Shown here: positions 36,242 to 44,721 of the stretch, in pieces
Layout: every line of letters begins with the position of its first letter
Position numbering within the stretch: the first letter of the stretch is position 1
Assembly (NCBI RefSeq): GCF_021191635.1
Contig: NZ_JAIWPR010000002.1
Span: 62,001 to 126,000 of the forward strand
Source of the DNA: Alterluteimonas quercicellularis
Lineage (GTDB): Bacteria > Pseudomonadota > Gammaproteobacteria > Xanthomonadales > Xanthomonadaceae
Direction of reading: 5' to 3'
DNA: 64,000 nt
Notes under the pieces: model-generated
Databases searched by the model: none
What the model was told of the DNA's origin: nothing
The model's input: only the letters and a program-made list of their open reading frames with translations
Program-made: the position numbers and the translations under genes

Positions 36242-36729
36242 GCGCGCGGTTCGCGTTCTGCGCGGTCGCGGCGTTCGCCCTGGCGGCGCCGGCGTCCGGC
36301 GCGGACGTCGCGCTGTCCTCGACGACGGAGGCGAACGCGGCGCGGGTGCGGCAGGCGTTCGAGGACTGGGGCGCGGGGCGCGGCAGCGTCTTCGACCTCC
36401 TGGCCGAGGACATGTCCTGGACCGTGGCCGGTTCCAGCCCGGTCTCCGGCACCTACGCCTCGCGCAGCGACTTCATGACGCGCGCGGTGGCGCCGATCAA
36501 CGCGCGCCTGTCCACGCCGATCTCGCCGCAGGTGCGGAGCATCGTCGCCCAGGACGACACCGTCGTGGTGGTGTGGGACGGCAGCGCGACCCGGCGCGAC
36601 GGCCTGCGGTACGAGAACCGCTACGCCTGGCACATGGTGTTCGAGGACGGGCGGATCGTGGAGGTCATCGCCTTCCTCGATACCTGGGCCCTGGCGGCGC
36701 TGATGGCCGGGGGCGGCGAGGGCGATTGA
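36238..36729 (+). CDS. SnoaL-like (NTF2-fold) exported protein
   Basis: This 163-residue protein has a signal peptide (FCAVAAFALAAPASGAD) and an NTF2/SnoaL fold. It reads VRQAFEDWGAGRGSVFDLLA, then DMSWTVAGSSPVSGTYASR and FEDGRIVEVIAFLDTWAL. It overlaps the Atu4866 gene by four bases. Proteins of this fold bind or isomerise small polyketide-like or steroid-like ligands; this one is probably periplasmic and of unknown ligand. Confidence 0.85.
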   Translation: MSARFAFCAVAAFALAAPASGADVALSSTTEANAARVRQAFEDWGAGRGSVFDLLAEDMSWTVAGSSPVSGTYASRSDFMTRAVAPINARLSTPISPQVRSIVAQDDTVVVVWDGSATRRDGLRYENRYAWHMVFEDGRIVEVIAFLDTWALAALMAGGGEGD

Positions 36730-36756
36730 GCCGCTGTTGGCCGCCCGCAGCCGCGA

Positions 36757-37245
36757 TCAGTTCCGTCCGGCCGGGATGGGGCGCGCGGCGAGCCAGCGGT
36801 CGAGCTGTCCGGCGAAGGCCTGGCGGTCGCGGGCGTGCAGGGCGGCGGGACCGCCGGTCTGGATGCCGGCGCCGCGCAGTTCCTCCATGAAGCCGCGCAT
36901 CGACAGGCGCTCGGCGATGTCGTCGGCGCTGTAGCGCGCGCCGCGGGGATCGACCGCCTGCGCACCGCGTTCCAGGACGCGCGCGGCCAGCGGGATGTCC
37001 TGGGTCACCACCAGGTCGCCGGGGCGGACCCGTTCGACGATGGCATCGTCGGCGGCATCGTAGCCGCCCTGCACCTGCAGGGCGCGGACGTAGCGCGACG
37101 CCGGGGTGTGCAGCCACTGGTTGGCGACCAGCGTGACCGCGACCCGCGCACGCTCGGCGGCGCGGAACAGGATGTCCTTGACCACGCCCGGGCAGGCGTC
37201 GGCATCCACCCAGATCCGCGGCGCGGCCGGGTCCGCTTCCTTCAC
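36757..37245 (-). CDS. YaiI/YqxD-family protein (DUF188)
   Basis: This 162-residue protein begins with the family signature IWVDADACPGVVKDILFRAA and continues VTLVANQWLHTPAS and GDLVVTQDIPLAARVLE. A later block reads RGARYSADDIAERLSMRGFM. This is a PIN-like, putative RNA-binding or nuclease family of unknown role. The GTG start at 37245 overlaps the stop of the small upstream gene (GTGA), giving translational coupling. Confidence 0.88.
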   Translation of the reverse strand: MKEADPAAPRIWVDADACPGVVKDILFRAAERARVAVTLVANQWLHTPASRYVRALQVQGGYDAADDAIVERVRPGDLVVTQDIPLAARVLERGAQAVDPRGARYSADDIAERLSMRGFMEELRGAGIQTGGPAALHARDRQAFAGQLDRWLAARPIPAGRN

Positions 37246-37376
37246 TCGGGACCCGACGGCACGTCGGGCTTGGCCGCGTCGCGCTCGGCGCGCTTCTTCG
37301 CGTCCTTCTCGTCCTTTTTCTTTTTCTTGGCCAGCTCGCGCTGGCGTTTCTCGAAGGAATAGTTGGGCTTGGCCAT
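37242..37376 (-). CDS. Small lysine-rich protein (44 aa)
   Basis: MAKPNYSFEKRQRELAKKKK opens a strongly basic helix, followed by an acidic/Pro tail ending PSGPE. The stop overlaps the next gene's GTG by four bases. The layout suggests a short conserved protein translated together with the YaiI-family gene. Function is unknown; a nucleic-acid-binding role would fit the charge. Confidence 0.7.
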   Translation of the reverse strand: MAKPNYSFEKRQRELAKKKKKDEKDAKKRAERDAAKPDVPSGPE

Positions 37377-37490
37377 GGGAACTCGTCGGTGGGTGGACGA
37401 CCAGTGTACGAAAACCTGGGTTCGGGAAGCGTTTTCCCGGGCGTGGACGCTCGGCCGGAGGACGCGGGAGCGTCCCGCGGCCGGCATCGC

Positions 37491-38399
37491 TCAGGCCGGC
37501 GCGCCGTCCTCGCGCCAGCGCCGCACCGCTTCGCCCGGCGGGTGGCCGAACAGGCGCTTGAACTCGCGGCTGAACTGCGAGGCGCTCTCGTAGCCGACGG
37601 CATAGGCCACCGCGGCGGCGTCGCCCGGCTCGGCGATCAGGCGCTCGCGCGCGGCCTGCAGGCGCACCTGCTTCTGGTACTGCAGCGGGCTGAGCCGGGT
37701 GGCGGCCTTGAAATGGCGATGCAGCGACGAACTGCTCAGCGCCACGTGCGCGGCGAGCGCGTCGATGCGCAGCGGCCGGTCGTAGTGCTCGCGGATCCAG
37801 GCGATGGCCTGCTGCACCTGCCCCAGGCGGCCCTCGCCGCGCGCGATCTGCCGCAGCATCGGCCCCTGCGGTCCCCGCAGCAGGCGGTACAGCAGCTCGC
37901 GCCGGACCAGCGGCGCGAGGACGGGGATGTCGTCGGGCGCGTCGAGCAGCTGCACCAGCCGCAGGCAGGCGTCGGCGAGCGGGGCCTCCATCGCCGCGAC
38001 CTCCAGTCCCAGCCGCGGCGGCGCGGCATCGCGCGCGGACGGCATCCGCATCAGCAGCGCGGCCAGGTCGGCGCGGTCGAGCCGGACCGAGACGGCGAGA
38101 TACGGCACCTCGGCCGAGGCTTCGCACACCGCGCCCACGACCGGCAGGTCGAGGGAGACGACCAGGTAGTGCGCCGCGTCGTAGTAGCGCACGGTGTCGC
38201 CGAAGACGACCCGCTTGCGTCCCTGCACGACGATGCACAGCATCGGCTCGTACACCACCGCCAGCGGCTGCGTGCTCGCGTCGGCGCGGTGCAGGCCGAG
38301 GCCGGGCACCCGCGTGTCGGTGGCGTCGGCGACGGCATGCCGCGAGACGAGCTCGCGCAGCGCGGGCAGGGCGGGGACCGGGAGCGCTTCGGCGGCCAT
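37491..38399 (-). CDS. AraC-family regulator with AraC_N domain
   Basis: This 302-residue protein has an N-terminal cupin-like AraC_N domain (LAVVYEPMLCIVVQGRKRVV; YYDAAHYLVVSLDLPV). The C-terminal AraC helix-turn-helices are LRIDALAAHVALSSSSLHRH and AAAVAYAVGYESASQFSREF. It is divergent from a short-chain dehydrogenase gene across ~136 bases, the usual arrangement for an AraC protein that controls that neighbour. Confidence 0.92.
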   Translation of the reverse strand: MAAEALPVPALPALRELVSRHAVADATDTRVPGLGLHRADASTQPLAVVYEPMLCIVVQGRKRVVFGDTVRYYDAAHYLVVSLDLPVVGAVCEASAEVPYLAVSVRLDRADLAALLMRMPSARDAAPPRLGLEVAAMEAPLADACLRLVQLLDAPDDIPVLAPLVRRELLYRLLRGPQGPMLRQIARGEGRLGQVQQAIAWIREHYDRPLRIDALAAHVALSSSSLHRHFKAATRLSPLQYQKQVRLQAARERLIAEPGDAAAVAYAVGYESASQFSREFKRLFGHPPGEAVRRWREDGAPA

Positions 38400-38535
38400 G
38401 GCAGCGACGTTATCAGAGCCATGGTCCGATTCCGCCGCGGCCGGCAGGATCGGGCAAGCTTCGCGCAGGAATGGGATCGCGGGCACGGGCCCGGCGCGGG
38501 CAGGCTGTGGCCTCCCCCGCAACCGAGGAATCCCC

Positions 38536-39387
38536 ATGACCACCCGGACCTGGTTCATCACCGGCGCCAGCCGCGGCATCGGCCTGGAACTGGCGCGCGC
38601 GGCGCTCGCCGCAGGCCAGCGCGTGGCCGCCACCGCGCGTCGCGGCGAGACGGTCGCGCAGGCGCTGGGCGACCACGAGGCGCTGCTGCCGCTGGACCTC
38701 GACGTCACCGACCGCGCGCAGATCGCCGCCGCCGTGGAGGCCGCGCGCGAGCGCTTCGGCGGCATCGACGTGCTGGTCAACAACGCCGGCTACGGCCATC
38801 TGGGCCTGTTCGAGGAAACCACAGACGCCGATGCGCGCGCCCAGTTCGACACCAACGTGTTCGGCCTGTTCGAAGTCACCCGCGCGGTGTTGCCGCTGAT
38901 GCGCGCGCAGCGCCGCGGCCACGTGATCAACGTGTCCTCGATCGGCGGCATCTCCGGGGCCGCTTCCGGCAGCCTCTACTGCGCGAGCAAGTTCGCGGTG
39001 GAGGGTTTCTCGGTATCGCTGGCCGACGAGGTGCGCGACTTCGGCATCCACGTGACCATCGTCGGTCCCGGCTTCATCCGCACCGATTTCCTGGACCCGC
39101 GGTCGGTGCGCTTCGCCGAGCCGGCGATCGCCGACTACGCCGAGCTGTCGGAGCGGCTGCGCAGCTTCTACCAGCAGCGCAACCACCAGCAGGCAGGCGA
39201 TCCGGCGCGGCTGGCGCAGGCGATCCTGCAGCTCGCGGAGGCGCCCAGTCCCCCGCAGCGCTTCTCCGCGGGCAGCGATTCGCTGGACATGGTCGATGCG
39301 CGCCTGGCGCAGCTGAAGGAGGAGCTGGACGCCTGGCGCGCGCTGTCGCGTTCCGTCGATGGCGAATGGGAGGACGCGGCCGGATAG
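38536..39387 (+). CDS. Short-chain dehydrogenase/reductase
   Basis: This 283-residue SDR has the cofactor motif FITGASRGIGLELARAA and NNAGYGH. The catalytic Ser-Tyr-Lys set is VSSIGGIS and LYCASKFAVEG. The length and GFIRTDF block place it in the longer oxidoreductase subgroup. It is probably regulated by the divergent AraC protein. Substrate unknown. Confidence 0.92.
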   Translation: MTTRTWFITGASRGIGLELARAALAAGQRVAATARRGETVAQALGDHEALLPLDLDVTDRAQIAAAVEAARERFGGIDVLVNNAGYGHLGLFEETTDADARAQFDTNVFGLFEVTRAVLPLMRAQRRGHVINVSSIGGISGAASGSLYCASKFAVEGFSVSLADEVRDFGIHVTIVGPGFIRTDFLDPRSVRFAEPAIADYAELSERLRSFYQQRNHQQAGDPARLAQAILQLAEAPSPPQRFSAGSDSLDMVDARLAQLKEELDAWRALSRSVDGEWEDAAG

Positions 39388-39459
39388 GACCGCGGTCGCG
39401 TCGGCGGTGCCCGGTGCTATGCTCGCCCGCGGCGGGGAATCGCCGCAGGGGACGGATCG

Positions 39460-40179
39460 ATGCGGAAACGGAAGCGGCTCGCGGGTGGGTTGCTCGCGGC
39501 GTGCGTGCTGTGCATGGCCGGCGCGGCCGGCGGAGCGCCCGCGGCGCCGGCGCCGCGCGACGCGCTCGCGGCCGGGGCGGTCGACGGCGTCGCGCTGGAG
39601 GAATGGACCGCGCGCTGGTGGCAGTGGGCGGAGTCGCAATGGATCGCCCCGTACCGCGACCCCGACGGCCGCCTGTGCGCGCTGGGGCAGTCCGGGCCGG
39701 TGTGGTTCCTGGCCGGTACCGACGGCACCTTCGATGCGCTCAGGACGTGCACGATTCCCGCCGACGTGCACGTGCTGGTGCCGGTGATCAACACGATGCA
39801 GTCCGTGCGTTCGCGTGGCGGTAAAGCGGACTGCGCCGGCCTGCAGGCGGGGGCGGCGGTCAACAACGACCGGCTGGTCAGCGCGGTGGTCCTGCTCGAC
39901 GGCCGCTCGCTGGGCGACATCCGCGGGCACCGCGTGCGCACGCCAGCCTGCTTCCGCCTCGGCCGGCACGAGGCGGCGCCGCTGGCGGCGTCCGACGGCT
40001 ACTGGCTGATGCTCGCGCCGCTGCCGCGCGGCCGGCACCGCCTGATGGTGGGCGCCAACTACGGCGCGCCGGACTCGCCGTACGGCCGCATGCAGCAGCA
40101 CTTCGAGTACGTGCTGGACGTGGGCGGGCCGATCCTGGTCAGCGAGGCCGGCGGCCCGCCACGCGGGCGCACGCAGTAG
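39460..40179 (+). CDS. Exported protein of unknown function
   Basis: This 239-residue protein has a signal peptide (LLAACVLCMAGAAGGAPAAP). The mature part begins with the pattern WTARWWQWAESQWIAP and continues LCALGQSGPVWFLAGT, then CTIPADVHVLVPVINTM. This aromatic WWQW...VWFLAG order recurs in an uncharacterised exported family. Four cysteines lie in the mature part. Convergent with the next gene. Confidence 0.7.
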   Translation: MRKRKRLAGGLLAACVLCMAGAAGGAPAAPAPRDALAAGAVDGVALEEWTARWWQWAESQWIAPYRDPDGRLCALGQSGPVWFLAGTDGTFDALRTCTIPADVHVLVPVINTMQSVRSRGGKADCAGLQAGAAVNNDRLVSAVVLLDGRSLGDIRGHRVRTPACFRLGRHEAAPLAASDGYWLMLAPLPRGRHRLMVGANYGAPDSPYGRMQQHFEYVLDVGGPILVSEAGGPPRGRTQ

Positions 40180-40209
40180 CGGGACAGCGCGCGGATCGCG
40201 CCGGCGCCG

Positions 40210-40692
40210 TCAGCGCAGGTCGATGTCGGCGACCTTGTCCTCGGCGTCGCGCTTGGGATCGATGCCGAGCAGCATCTTCACCCCGGCCAGCAGGTTGGAC
40301 TCGTTGAGCCAGACCTCGGCGTGCTCGGGGTCGAAGCGCAGCAGCACCAGCTTCGGATCGTCCTTGCCCTCGAACCAGGCGGCGATGAAGGGATTCCACA
40401 GCCGGTCGATGACGGCGCGGTCGTGGGACAGGCTGAGGTTGCCCTGGATGCTCGCGAACAGGTCGTGGCCCTTCGAGCTGAAGGCGGCGATCGCGCGCCG
40501 GCTTTCGGAAAGGCGGTCGACGACCGCGTTGGGCTTGCCGATGAAGAACCAGATCGGACCGGACTCGCCCTCGACGAAGGCGGTCAGCGGCCGCGAGTGG
40601 CCGTCCTCGACGCCGTCCACGCCGAGCATCACGGTGCGGTCGGACTTCAGCGCTTTCCAGAGCTTGGCTTCGAGTTCCTGCTGGGTGGGCAT
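40210..40692 (-). CDS. Pyridoxamine 5'-phosphate oxidase-fold stress protein
   Basis: This 160-residue protein has the split-barrel FMN-binding fold of general stress proteins. It reads LTAFVEGESGPIWFFIGKPN, then AAFSSKGHDLFASIQGNLSL and VLLRFDPEHAEVWLNESNLL. The C-terminal tail (LLGIDPKRDAEDKVADIDLR) is typical of this subgroup. It probably binds flavin, but a reaction is not assigned. Confidence 0.88.
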   Translation of the reverse strand: MPTQQELEAKLWKALKSDRTVMLGVDGVEDGHSRPLTAFVEGESGPIWFFIGKPNAVVDRLSESRRAIAAFSSKGHDLFASIQGNLSLSHDRAVIDRLWNPFIAAWFEGKDDPKLVLLRFDPEHAEVWLNESNLLAGVKMLLGIDPKRDAEDKVADIDLR

Positions 40693-40789
40693 GGGGCGCT
40701 CCGATGGGGCGTCGGCGACGCCGGGAGCCTCGTTCTAGGCGCTGCGCGGTGAACGCGACGTGCGCGCCGGCGCATCGCTGCGCTTCCGA

Positions 40790-40810
40790 TGGGAGCGCGC
40801 TCGCGCGCGA
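40790..40810. repeat. Single REP-type palindrome
   Basis: GGGAGCGCGCTCGCGCGCGA, 21 bases identical with the copies in icmF (540-561) and downstream of the LytTR gene (44691-44712). It lies just past the stop of the YoaK-family gene (minus strand). Confidence 0.7.
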
Positions 40811-40821
40811 ACGCGCGCCGC

Positions 40822-41559
40822 TCAGCCGGCGCCGGACTCGTCCCGGCCGACGCCCGTGCGCGGCGCGCCGGCCGCGCGGCCGAGCCACCGCCGCTGCCGC
40901 CGCAGCGCCCAGTGCCGGTAGGCGACATAGCCGATGCCGGTCATGCCGGTCAGCGCGGCGGGGATCAGCAGCGCGTAGTAGTGCATCGCCCGGAACAGCC
41001 AGGCGCCGAGGATGCCGCCGCCCAGGAAGCCGCTGATGATGAGGCCGCTGAGCGTGAGCCGCCGCATCGGCAGCGGCATGCCGCGGATCAGGTGGCCCAG
41101 GCCGATGCCGAGGTCGGTGAACATGCCGCTCAGGTGGGTGGTGCGCACCGCGGCGCCGCTGTAGGTGGTGACCATCGCGTTCTGCAGGCCGCAGGCCATC
41201 GCCGCCAGCAGCGCGCCGTTGAGCTGCTGGTGGACGAACATCGGCACCGAGGCCGCGAGCAATGCGGCCTCCAGCGCCAGCGCCACGCCGTAGCGGCGGC
41301 CCAGGCGCAGGGTGCTGTCCTGGATGATCAGGCCGCTGAGCATGGCGCCCAGGCTGAAGGCGATCAGGATCGCCCACAGGTGCCGCACCGAGCGCCAGTC
41401 GCCCTCGACGAGCGCGGCGCCGAGCAGGCTGGTGGTGCCGGTGAGGTGGCTGACGGCCAGGTGCTCGAAGCCGAGGTAGCCGACCACGTTGACCATGCCG
41501 GCGATGCAGGCGAGGGTGACCGCGCCCACCCAGACCCAGCGCGGCAGCCGCTCGGTCAT
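40822..41559 (-). CDS. YoaK-family membrane protein (DUF1275)
   Basis: This 245-residue protein has about six hydrophobic segments. The family blocks are CIAGMVNVVGYLGFEHLAVS, HLTGTTSLLG, QNAMVTTYSGAAVRTTHLSG and TDLGIGLGHLIRG. It is an inner-membrane protein of unknown transport role. An XRE regulator gene starts just upstream on the same strand, so the two form a small operon. Confidence 0.88.
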   Translation of the reverse strand: MTERLPRWVWVGAVTLACIAGMVNVVGYLGFEHLAVSHLTGTTSLLGAALVEGDWRSVRHLWAILIAFSLGAMLSGLIIQDSTLRLGRRYGVALALEAALLAASVPMFVHQQLNGALLAAMACGLQNAMVTTYSGAAVRTTHLSGMFTDLGIGLGHLIRGMPLPMRRLTLSGLIISGFLGGGILGAWLFRAMHYYALLIPAALTGMTGIGYVAYRHWALRRQRRWLGRAAGAPRTGVGRDESGAG

Positions 41560-41596
41560 CGCCGCGGCGCCTCCTGCCGCCGGCGGCAGGCGCCGC

Positions 41597-41848
41597 TCAT
41601 GCCGGCGCCTTCAGCCGCACGCCGCGGCCCCGGCCCTCGCTGGGCCGCTCGTTGCCGATCAGCTCGACGCCCGCGGCGTCCAGCGCTTCCACGATGCGGG
41701 TGAGCGTGCCGACCATGCCGCGCACGTCGCCCTGGCTGGTTTCCATGCGCTGGATCGTGGGCAGGGAGACGCCCGCCATCTCGGCCAGGCGGCGCTGGTC
41801 GATGCCGAGCAGGGCGCGCGCGGCGCGCAGTTGGGCGGCGGAGATCAT
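41597..41848 (-). CDS. XRE-type helix-turn-helix regulator
   Basis: This 83-residue protein is almost entirely one HTH_3 domain (LRAARALLGIDQRRLAEMAG, then VSLPTIQRMETSQGDVRGMV). It stands 37 bases upstream of the YoaK-family gene and probably controls it. The last 15 residues are a charged tail. Confidence 0.85.
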   Translation of the reverse strand: MISAAQLRAARALLGIDQRRLAEMAGVSLPTIQRMETSQGDVRGMVGTLTRIVEALDAAGVELIGNERPSEGRGRGVRLKAPA

Positions 41849-41989
41849 GCGATAGGGGGCGACATGCGTGGCACGTCAAGATACGCCCGCCATGCGCCCT
41901 GAGGCAAGCAATCGACATGCATGCCGATGTACAGGACATCATCCTGCCGATGTCCGGGCCTGGACGCCAGGCCACCCGGCGCCCCCGTG

Positions 41990-42155
41990 GGGGCGCCCGC
42001 CCTGCCGCTCGGGCCAGTGCCAGGCCGGCGCGTCCGGCAGGCCCTAGTGCGGCGATGAGGCGCCCGGCGTGCGAGATCGCCCAGACCTGGGTGCGGCGCG
42101 AGGCGTCGGCGATCAGGCGCGCGAGCGCCGGCAGCAGGTCGGGATGGAGGCTCAT
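41990..42155 (-). pseudogene. C-terminal fragment of an AAA_21-type ATPase
   Basis: On the minus strand the frame reads MSLHPDLLPALARLIADASR, then RTQVWAISHAGRLIAALG, the D-loop and switch-His end of AAA_21-type ATPases. The P-loop and the rest are absent upstream, and the frame degenerates into unrelated Arg/Pro-rich sequence after about 55 codons. It is therefore a relic. Confidence 0.65.
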
Positions 42156-42189
42156 CCCGCGCGGCAGCCGGCGCGCTCGGGCGCGGGCT

Positions 42190-42555
42190 TCAGCGCGTCG
42201 CCGTCGTGCGTCCGTCGCCGGGCCGCAGGCGCAGGCCGGGGTGGCGGCAGGCATCGATGCCCGGATAGAGCAGGGTGCGGCCGTCGCCGAAGCCGACGCG
42301 GAGATCGTAGCGGCACGCGCCGCCGGGCAGTTCGACGGTGACGGCCCGGGTGCCGCCGCGCAGCGGGACGCCGAGCGCGAGCGGCGCGTAGGCGCCGCTG
42401 CCCGCGGGCGCGGCGGCGAGCGCGGTCACGCTGTCGTGCGAGGCATTGACCAGTTCGAAGTAGCGCGTGCGCTCGCCGCCGGCATGGGCGTGGGCGGCGG
42501 ACAGCACCAGGCAGGCGGACAGGGCGGCAGCGAGGACGGCATCGGGGCGGGACAT
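42190..42555 (-). CDS. Small exported protein of unknown function
   Basis: This 121-residue protein has a signal peptide (AALSACLVLSAAHAHAGG). A beta-rich domain follows (TRYFELVNASHDSVTALAAA, VPLRGGTRAVTVELPGGACR) with two cysteines (GGACRYD, DACRHPG). No family was recognised. The adjacent two-component operon is read from the other strand. Confidence 0.6.
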   Translation of the reverse strand: MSRPDAVLAAALSACLVLSAAHAHAGGERTRYFELVNASHDSVTALAAAPAGSGAYAPLALGVPLRGGTRAVTVELPGGACRYDLRVGFGDGRTLLYPGIDACRHPGLRLRPGDGRTTATR

Positions 42556-42754
42556 CGGAGCCTCCGTCGGGTGAGGGCGGGCGCGCCGGGAGGGTTCCCG
42601 GCACGGCCATCAGGCCCAGGCGGACGCACCCCCGGAAAGGACGACGGGACGAATCGTCGCCAGGGGCCGCCGGATCGTCGGGGTGCCGTCCGGCGCTTCC
42701 GGGCCGGCGCGGCACGTGCCTAGGATGCCGGCGTCGTCGCTGCGGCCGCTCCCG

Positions 42755-43876
42755 ATGAAACTGCGCCTGGGCCAACTGGAGATCGGACTGTTCCGCTACC
42801 TGCGGCTGTGGGCGCTCGTCGTCCTGGCCTTCGCGCTGCAGGGCTGGGGCACCGACTGGGTGCGCGGCGACCCGTGGCCGCTGGGGAACTACCTGCGCTG
42901 GTCGATGGTGCAGTGGCTGACCTGGGCGGCGCTGGCGCCGCTGGTGTTCCGCCTGGGCGAGCGCCATCCCCTGCGGTTCCCGCTGCGCATGCGCGCGCTG
43001 GGCGGGCACGGGGTCTACAGCGTGGCGGTGACGCTGCTGGCGATGATCGTCGGTGCGGCGGTGTCGGCGGTGCTGGAGCCGGACTCGTTCGGCAACCAGC
43101 TCCGGCATTTCCTCGGCAAGCACATCGCCACCGGGCTGCTGACCTACTGGGCGCTGCTGGCGGTGCAGCAGGCGATGCACTTCCAGGCGGAGCAGTCGCG
43201 GCGCGAGCTGGAGGCGAGCCGGCTGGCGACCGAGCTGGCGCGCTCGCGCCTGCAGGTGCTCAAGACGCAGCTGCAGCCGCACTTCCTGTTCAACACCCTG
43301 CACGCCATCGTGACCCTGCTCGACGACGAGGTGGTGGCGGCCGAGGACATGCTGCTGCGGCTGAGCGAGCTGCTGCGCGCCTTCCTGGAGGACTACGACG
43401 GCCAGGAGATCGGCCTGCGCCGCGAGCTGGAGCTGCTGGAGCTCTACCTCGGCATCCAGCGGCGCCGCTTCAAGGACCGCCTGAGCACCCGGATCTACGT
43501 GGCGCCCGACGCGCTCGATGCCGCCGTGCCGAGCCTGCTGCTGCAGCCGATCGCGGAGAACGCGATCCGCCACGGCATCGGCCGCCACGTGGGCGAGGAC
43601 CGCGTGGAGATCGACTGCCGCCGCGACGGCGACGCGCTGTGCATCGAGGTGCGCAACCACAACAGCGTGCTGGAGGCGGAGGCGGACCCGCAGGGGCACG
43701 GCATCGGCCTGTCCAACACCCGGCTGCGGCTGCAGGAACTGTACGGGGACGCCGCCGGGCTGCGCCTGGACATGATGATGCCGCGCGGCGTGGCCTGCCG
43801 CGTGCGGCTGCCGTACCGCCGGTTCGCGGCGGACGCCGTGGACGGGGCACCGATGCCCGCACCCGCACCCGCATGA
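42755..43876 (+). CDS. LytS/YehU-type sensor histidine kinase
   Basis: This kinase of ~373 residues has about four N-terminal membrane helices (LWALVVLAFALQGWG; WLTWAALAPLVFRLG; VYSVAVTLLAMIVGAA). The His_kinase domain follows with phosphoacceptor His176 (LQPHFLFNTLHAIVTLL) and an ATP-binding block (LQPIAENAIRHGIG, HGIGLSNTRLRL). The stop overlaps the next start (ATGA), coupling it to the LytTR regulator. An ATG at 42725 is an alternative start adding ten residues. Confidence 0.92.
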   Translation: MKLRLGQLEIGLFRYLRLWALVVLAFALQGWGTDWVRGDPWPLGNYLRWSMVQWLTWAALAPLVFRLGERHPLRFPLRMRALGGHGVYSVAVTLLAMIVGAAVSAVLEPDSFGNQLRHFLGKHIATGLLTYWALLAVQQAMHFQAEQSRRELEASRLATELARSRLQVLKTQLQPHFLFNTLHAIVTLLDDEVVAAEDMLLRLSELLRAFLEDYDGQEIGLRRELELLELYLGIQRRRFKDRLSTRIYVAPDALDAAVPSLLLQPIAENAIRHGIGRHVGEDRVEIDCRRDGDALCIEVRNHNSVLEAEADPQGHGIGLSNTRLRLQELYGDAAGLRLDMMMPRGVACRVRLPYRRFAADAVDGAPMPAPAPA

Positions 43877-44634
43877 GGCTGGGCGCGCTGGTGGTGGACG
43901 ACGAGCCGATCGCGCGGCACGCGGTGGTGCGCCTGCTGCGCGAGGACCCGGACATCGAGCTGCTGGCCGAGTGCGGCGACGGCGTGTCGGCGGTGGAGGC
44001 GATCCGCGGCCACTCGCCCGACCTGGTGTTCCTGGACATCCAGATGCCGGCGATCGGCGGCCTGGACGTGGTCGCCACCATCGGCCCGGCGCGCATGCCG
44101 GCCACGGTGTTCGTGACCGCCTACGAGGAGTTCGCGGTGCGTGCGTTCGAGGCCAACGCGGTCGACTACCTGGTCAAGCCGTTCGGCCGCGCGCGCTTCG
44201 CCGACGCTCTGCTGCGGGCCAAGGCGCGCCTGGCGGCGGGCGGCGACACGCAGGCCGTGGCGCGGATGCTGGAGGCGCTGGGCCGGCGCCAGGACTGGCT
44301 CGAACGCATCCCGGTGCGCGAGGACGAGCGCGTGGTCTTCGTCGACGTCGAGGACATCGTGTGGATCCGCGCCAGCCGCAACAGCGTCCGCCTGCACCTG
44401 GCCGACCGCGTGCACGAGCTACGCGGGACCATGGGCGAATTGGCCGAGCGCCTCGACCCGCGGCGCTTCGCCCGCGTGCACCGCTCGGCGATCGTCAACG
44501 TGCGCCGCGTGGCCTCGATCCACCCCTGGTTCAACGGCTACCACATGGTGACCATGGATACCGGCCAGACGCTGCGGATGAGCCGCTACCAGCAGGAGGC
44601 CTTCCTGCGGCTGGTCTCGCTTAAGCGTCCGTAG
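43873..44634 (+). CDS. LytTR-type response regulator
   Basis: This 253-residue protein has a receiver domain (VVDDEPIARHAVVRLL; phosphoacceptor Asp55 in LVFLDIQMP; VTAYEEFAVRAF; Lys in VKPFG). The LytTR DNA-binding domain follows (WIRASRNSVRLHL, RFARVHRSAIVNVRRV). It overlaps the kinase by four bases. Such pairs control cell-surface or peptide responses. Its TAG stop is part of a REP palindrome (44631-44712). Confidence 0.93.
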   Translation: MRLGALVVDDEPIARHAVVRLLREDPDIELLAECGDGVSAVEAIRGHSPDLVFLDIQMPAIGGLDVVATIGPARMPATVFVTAYEEFAVRAFEANAVDYLVKPFGRARFADALLRAKARLAAGGDTQAVARMLEALGRRQDWLERIPVREDERVVFVDVEDIVWIRASRNSVRLHLADRVHELRGTMGELAERLDPRRFARVHRSAIVNVRRVASIHPWFNGYHMVTMDTGQTLRMSRYQQEAFLRLVSLKRP

Positions 44635-44712
44635 GAGCGCGCCCGCGCGCGATGCTTTAGCTTTTCCACGGCCGTCCGAAGAACAAAGCATCGCGCGCGA
44701 GCGCGCTCCCAC
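44631..44712. repeat. REP doublet (REPIN) overlapping the LytTR stop codon
   Basis: A 28-base left arm (44631-44658) and right arm (44685-44712) are inverted copies with 26 of 28 matches around a 26-base loop. The arm core GGGAGCGCGCTCGCGCG matches 540-561 and 40790-40810. The left arm contains the TAG of the LytTR gene. The doublet lies between convergent genes and could end transcription from both sides. Confidence 0.8.
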
Positions 44713-44721
44713 GAGGTCAGG

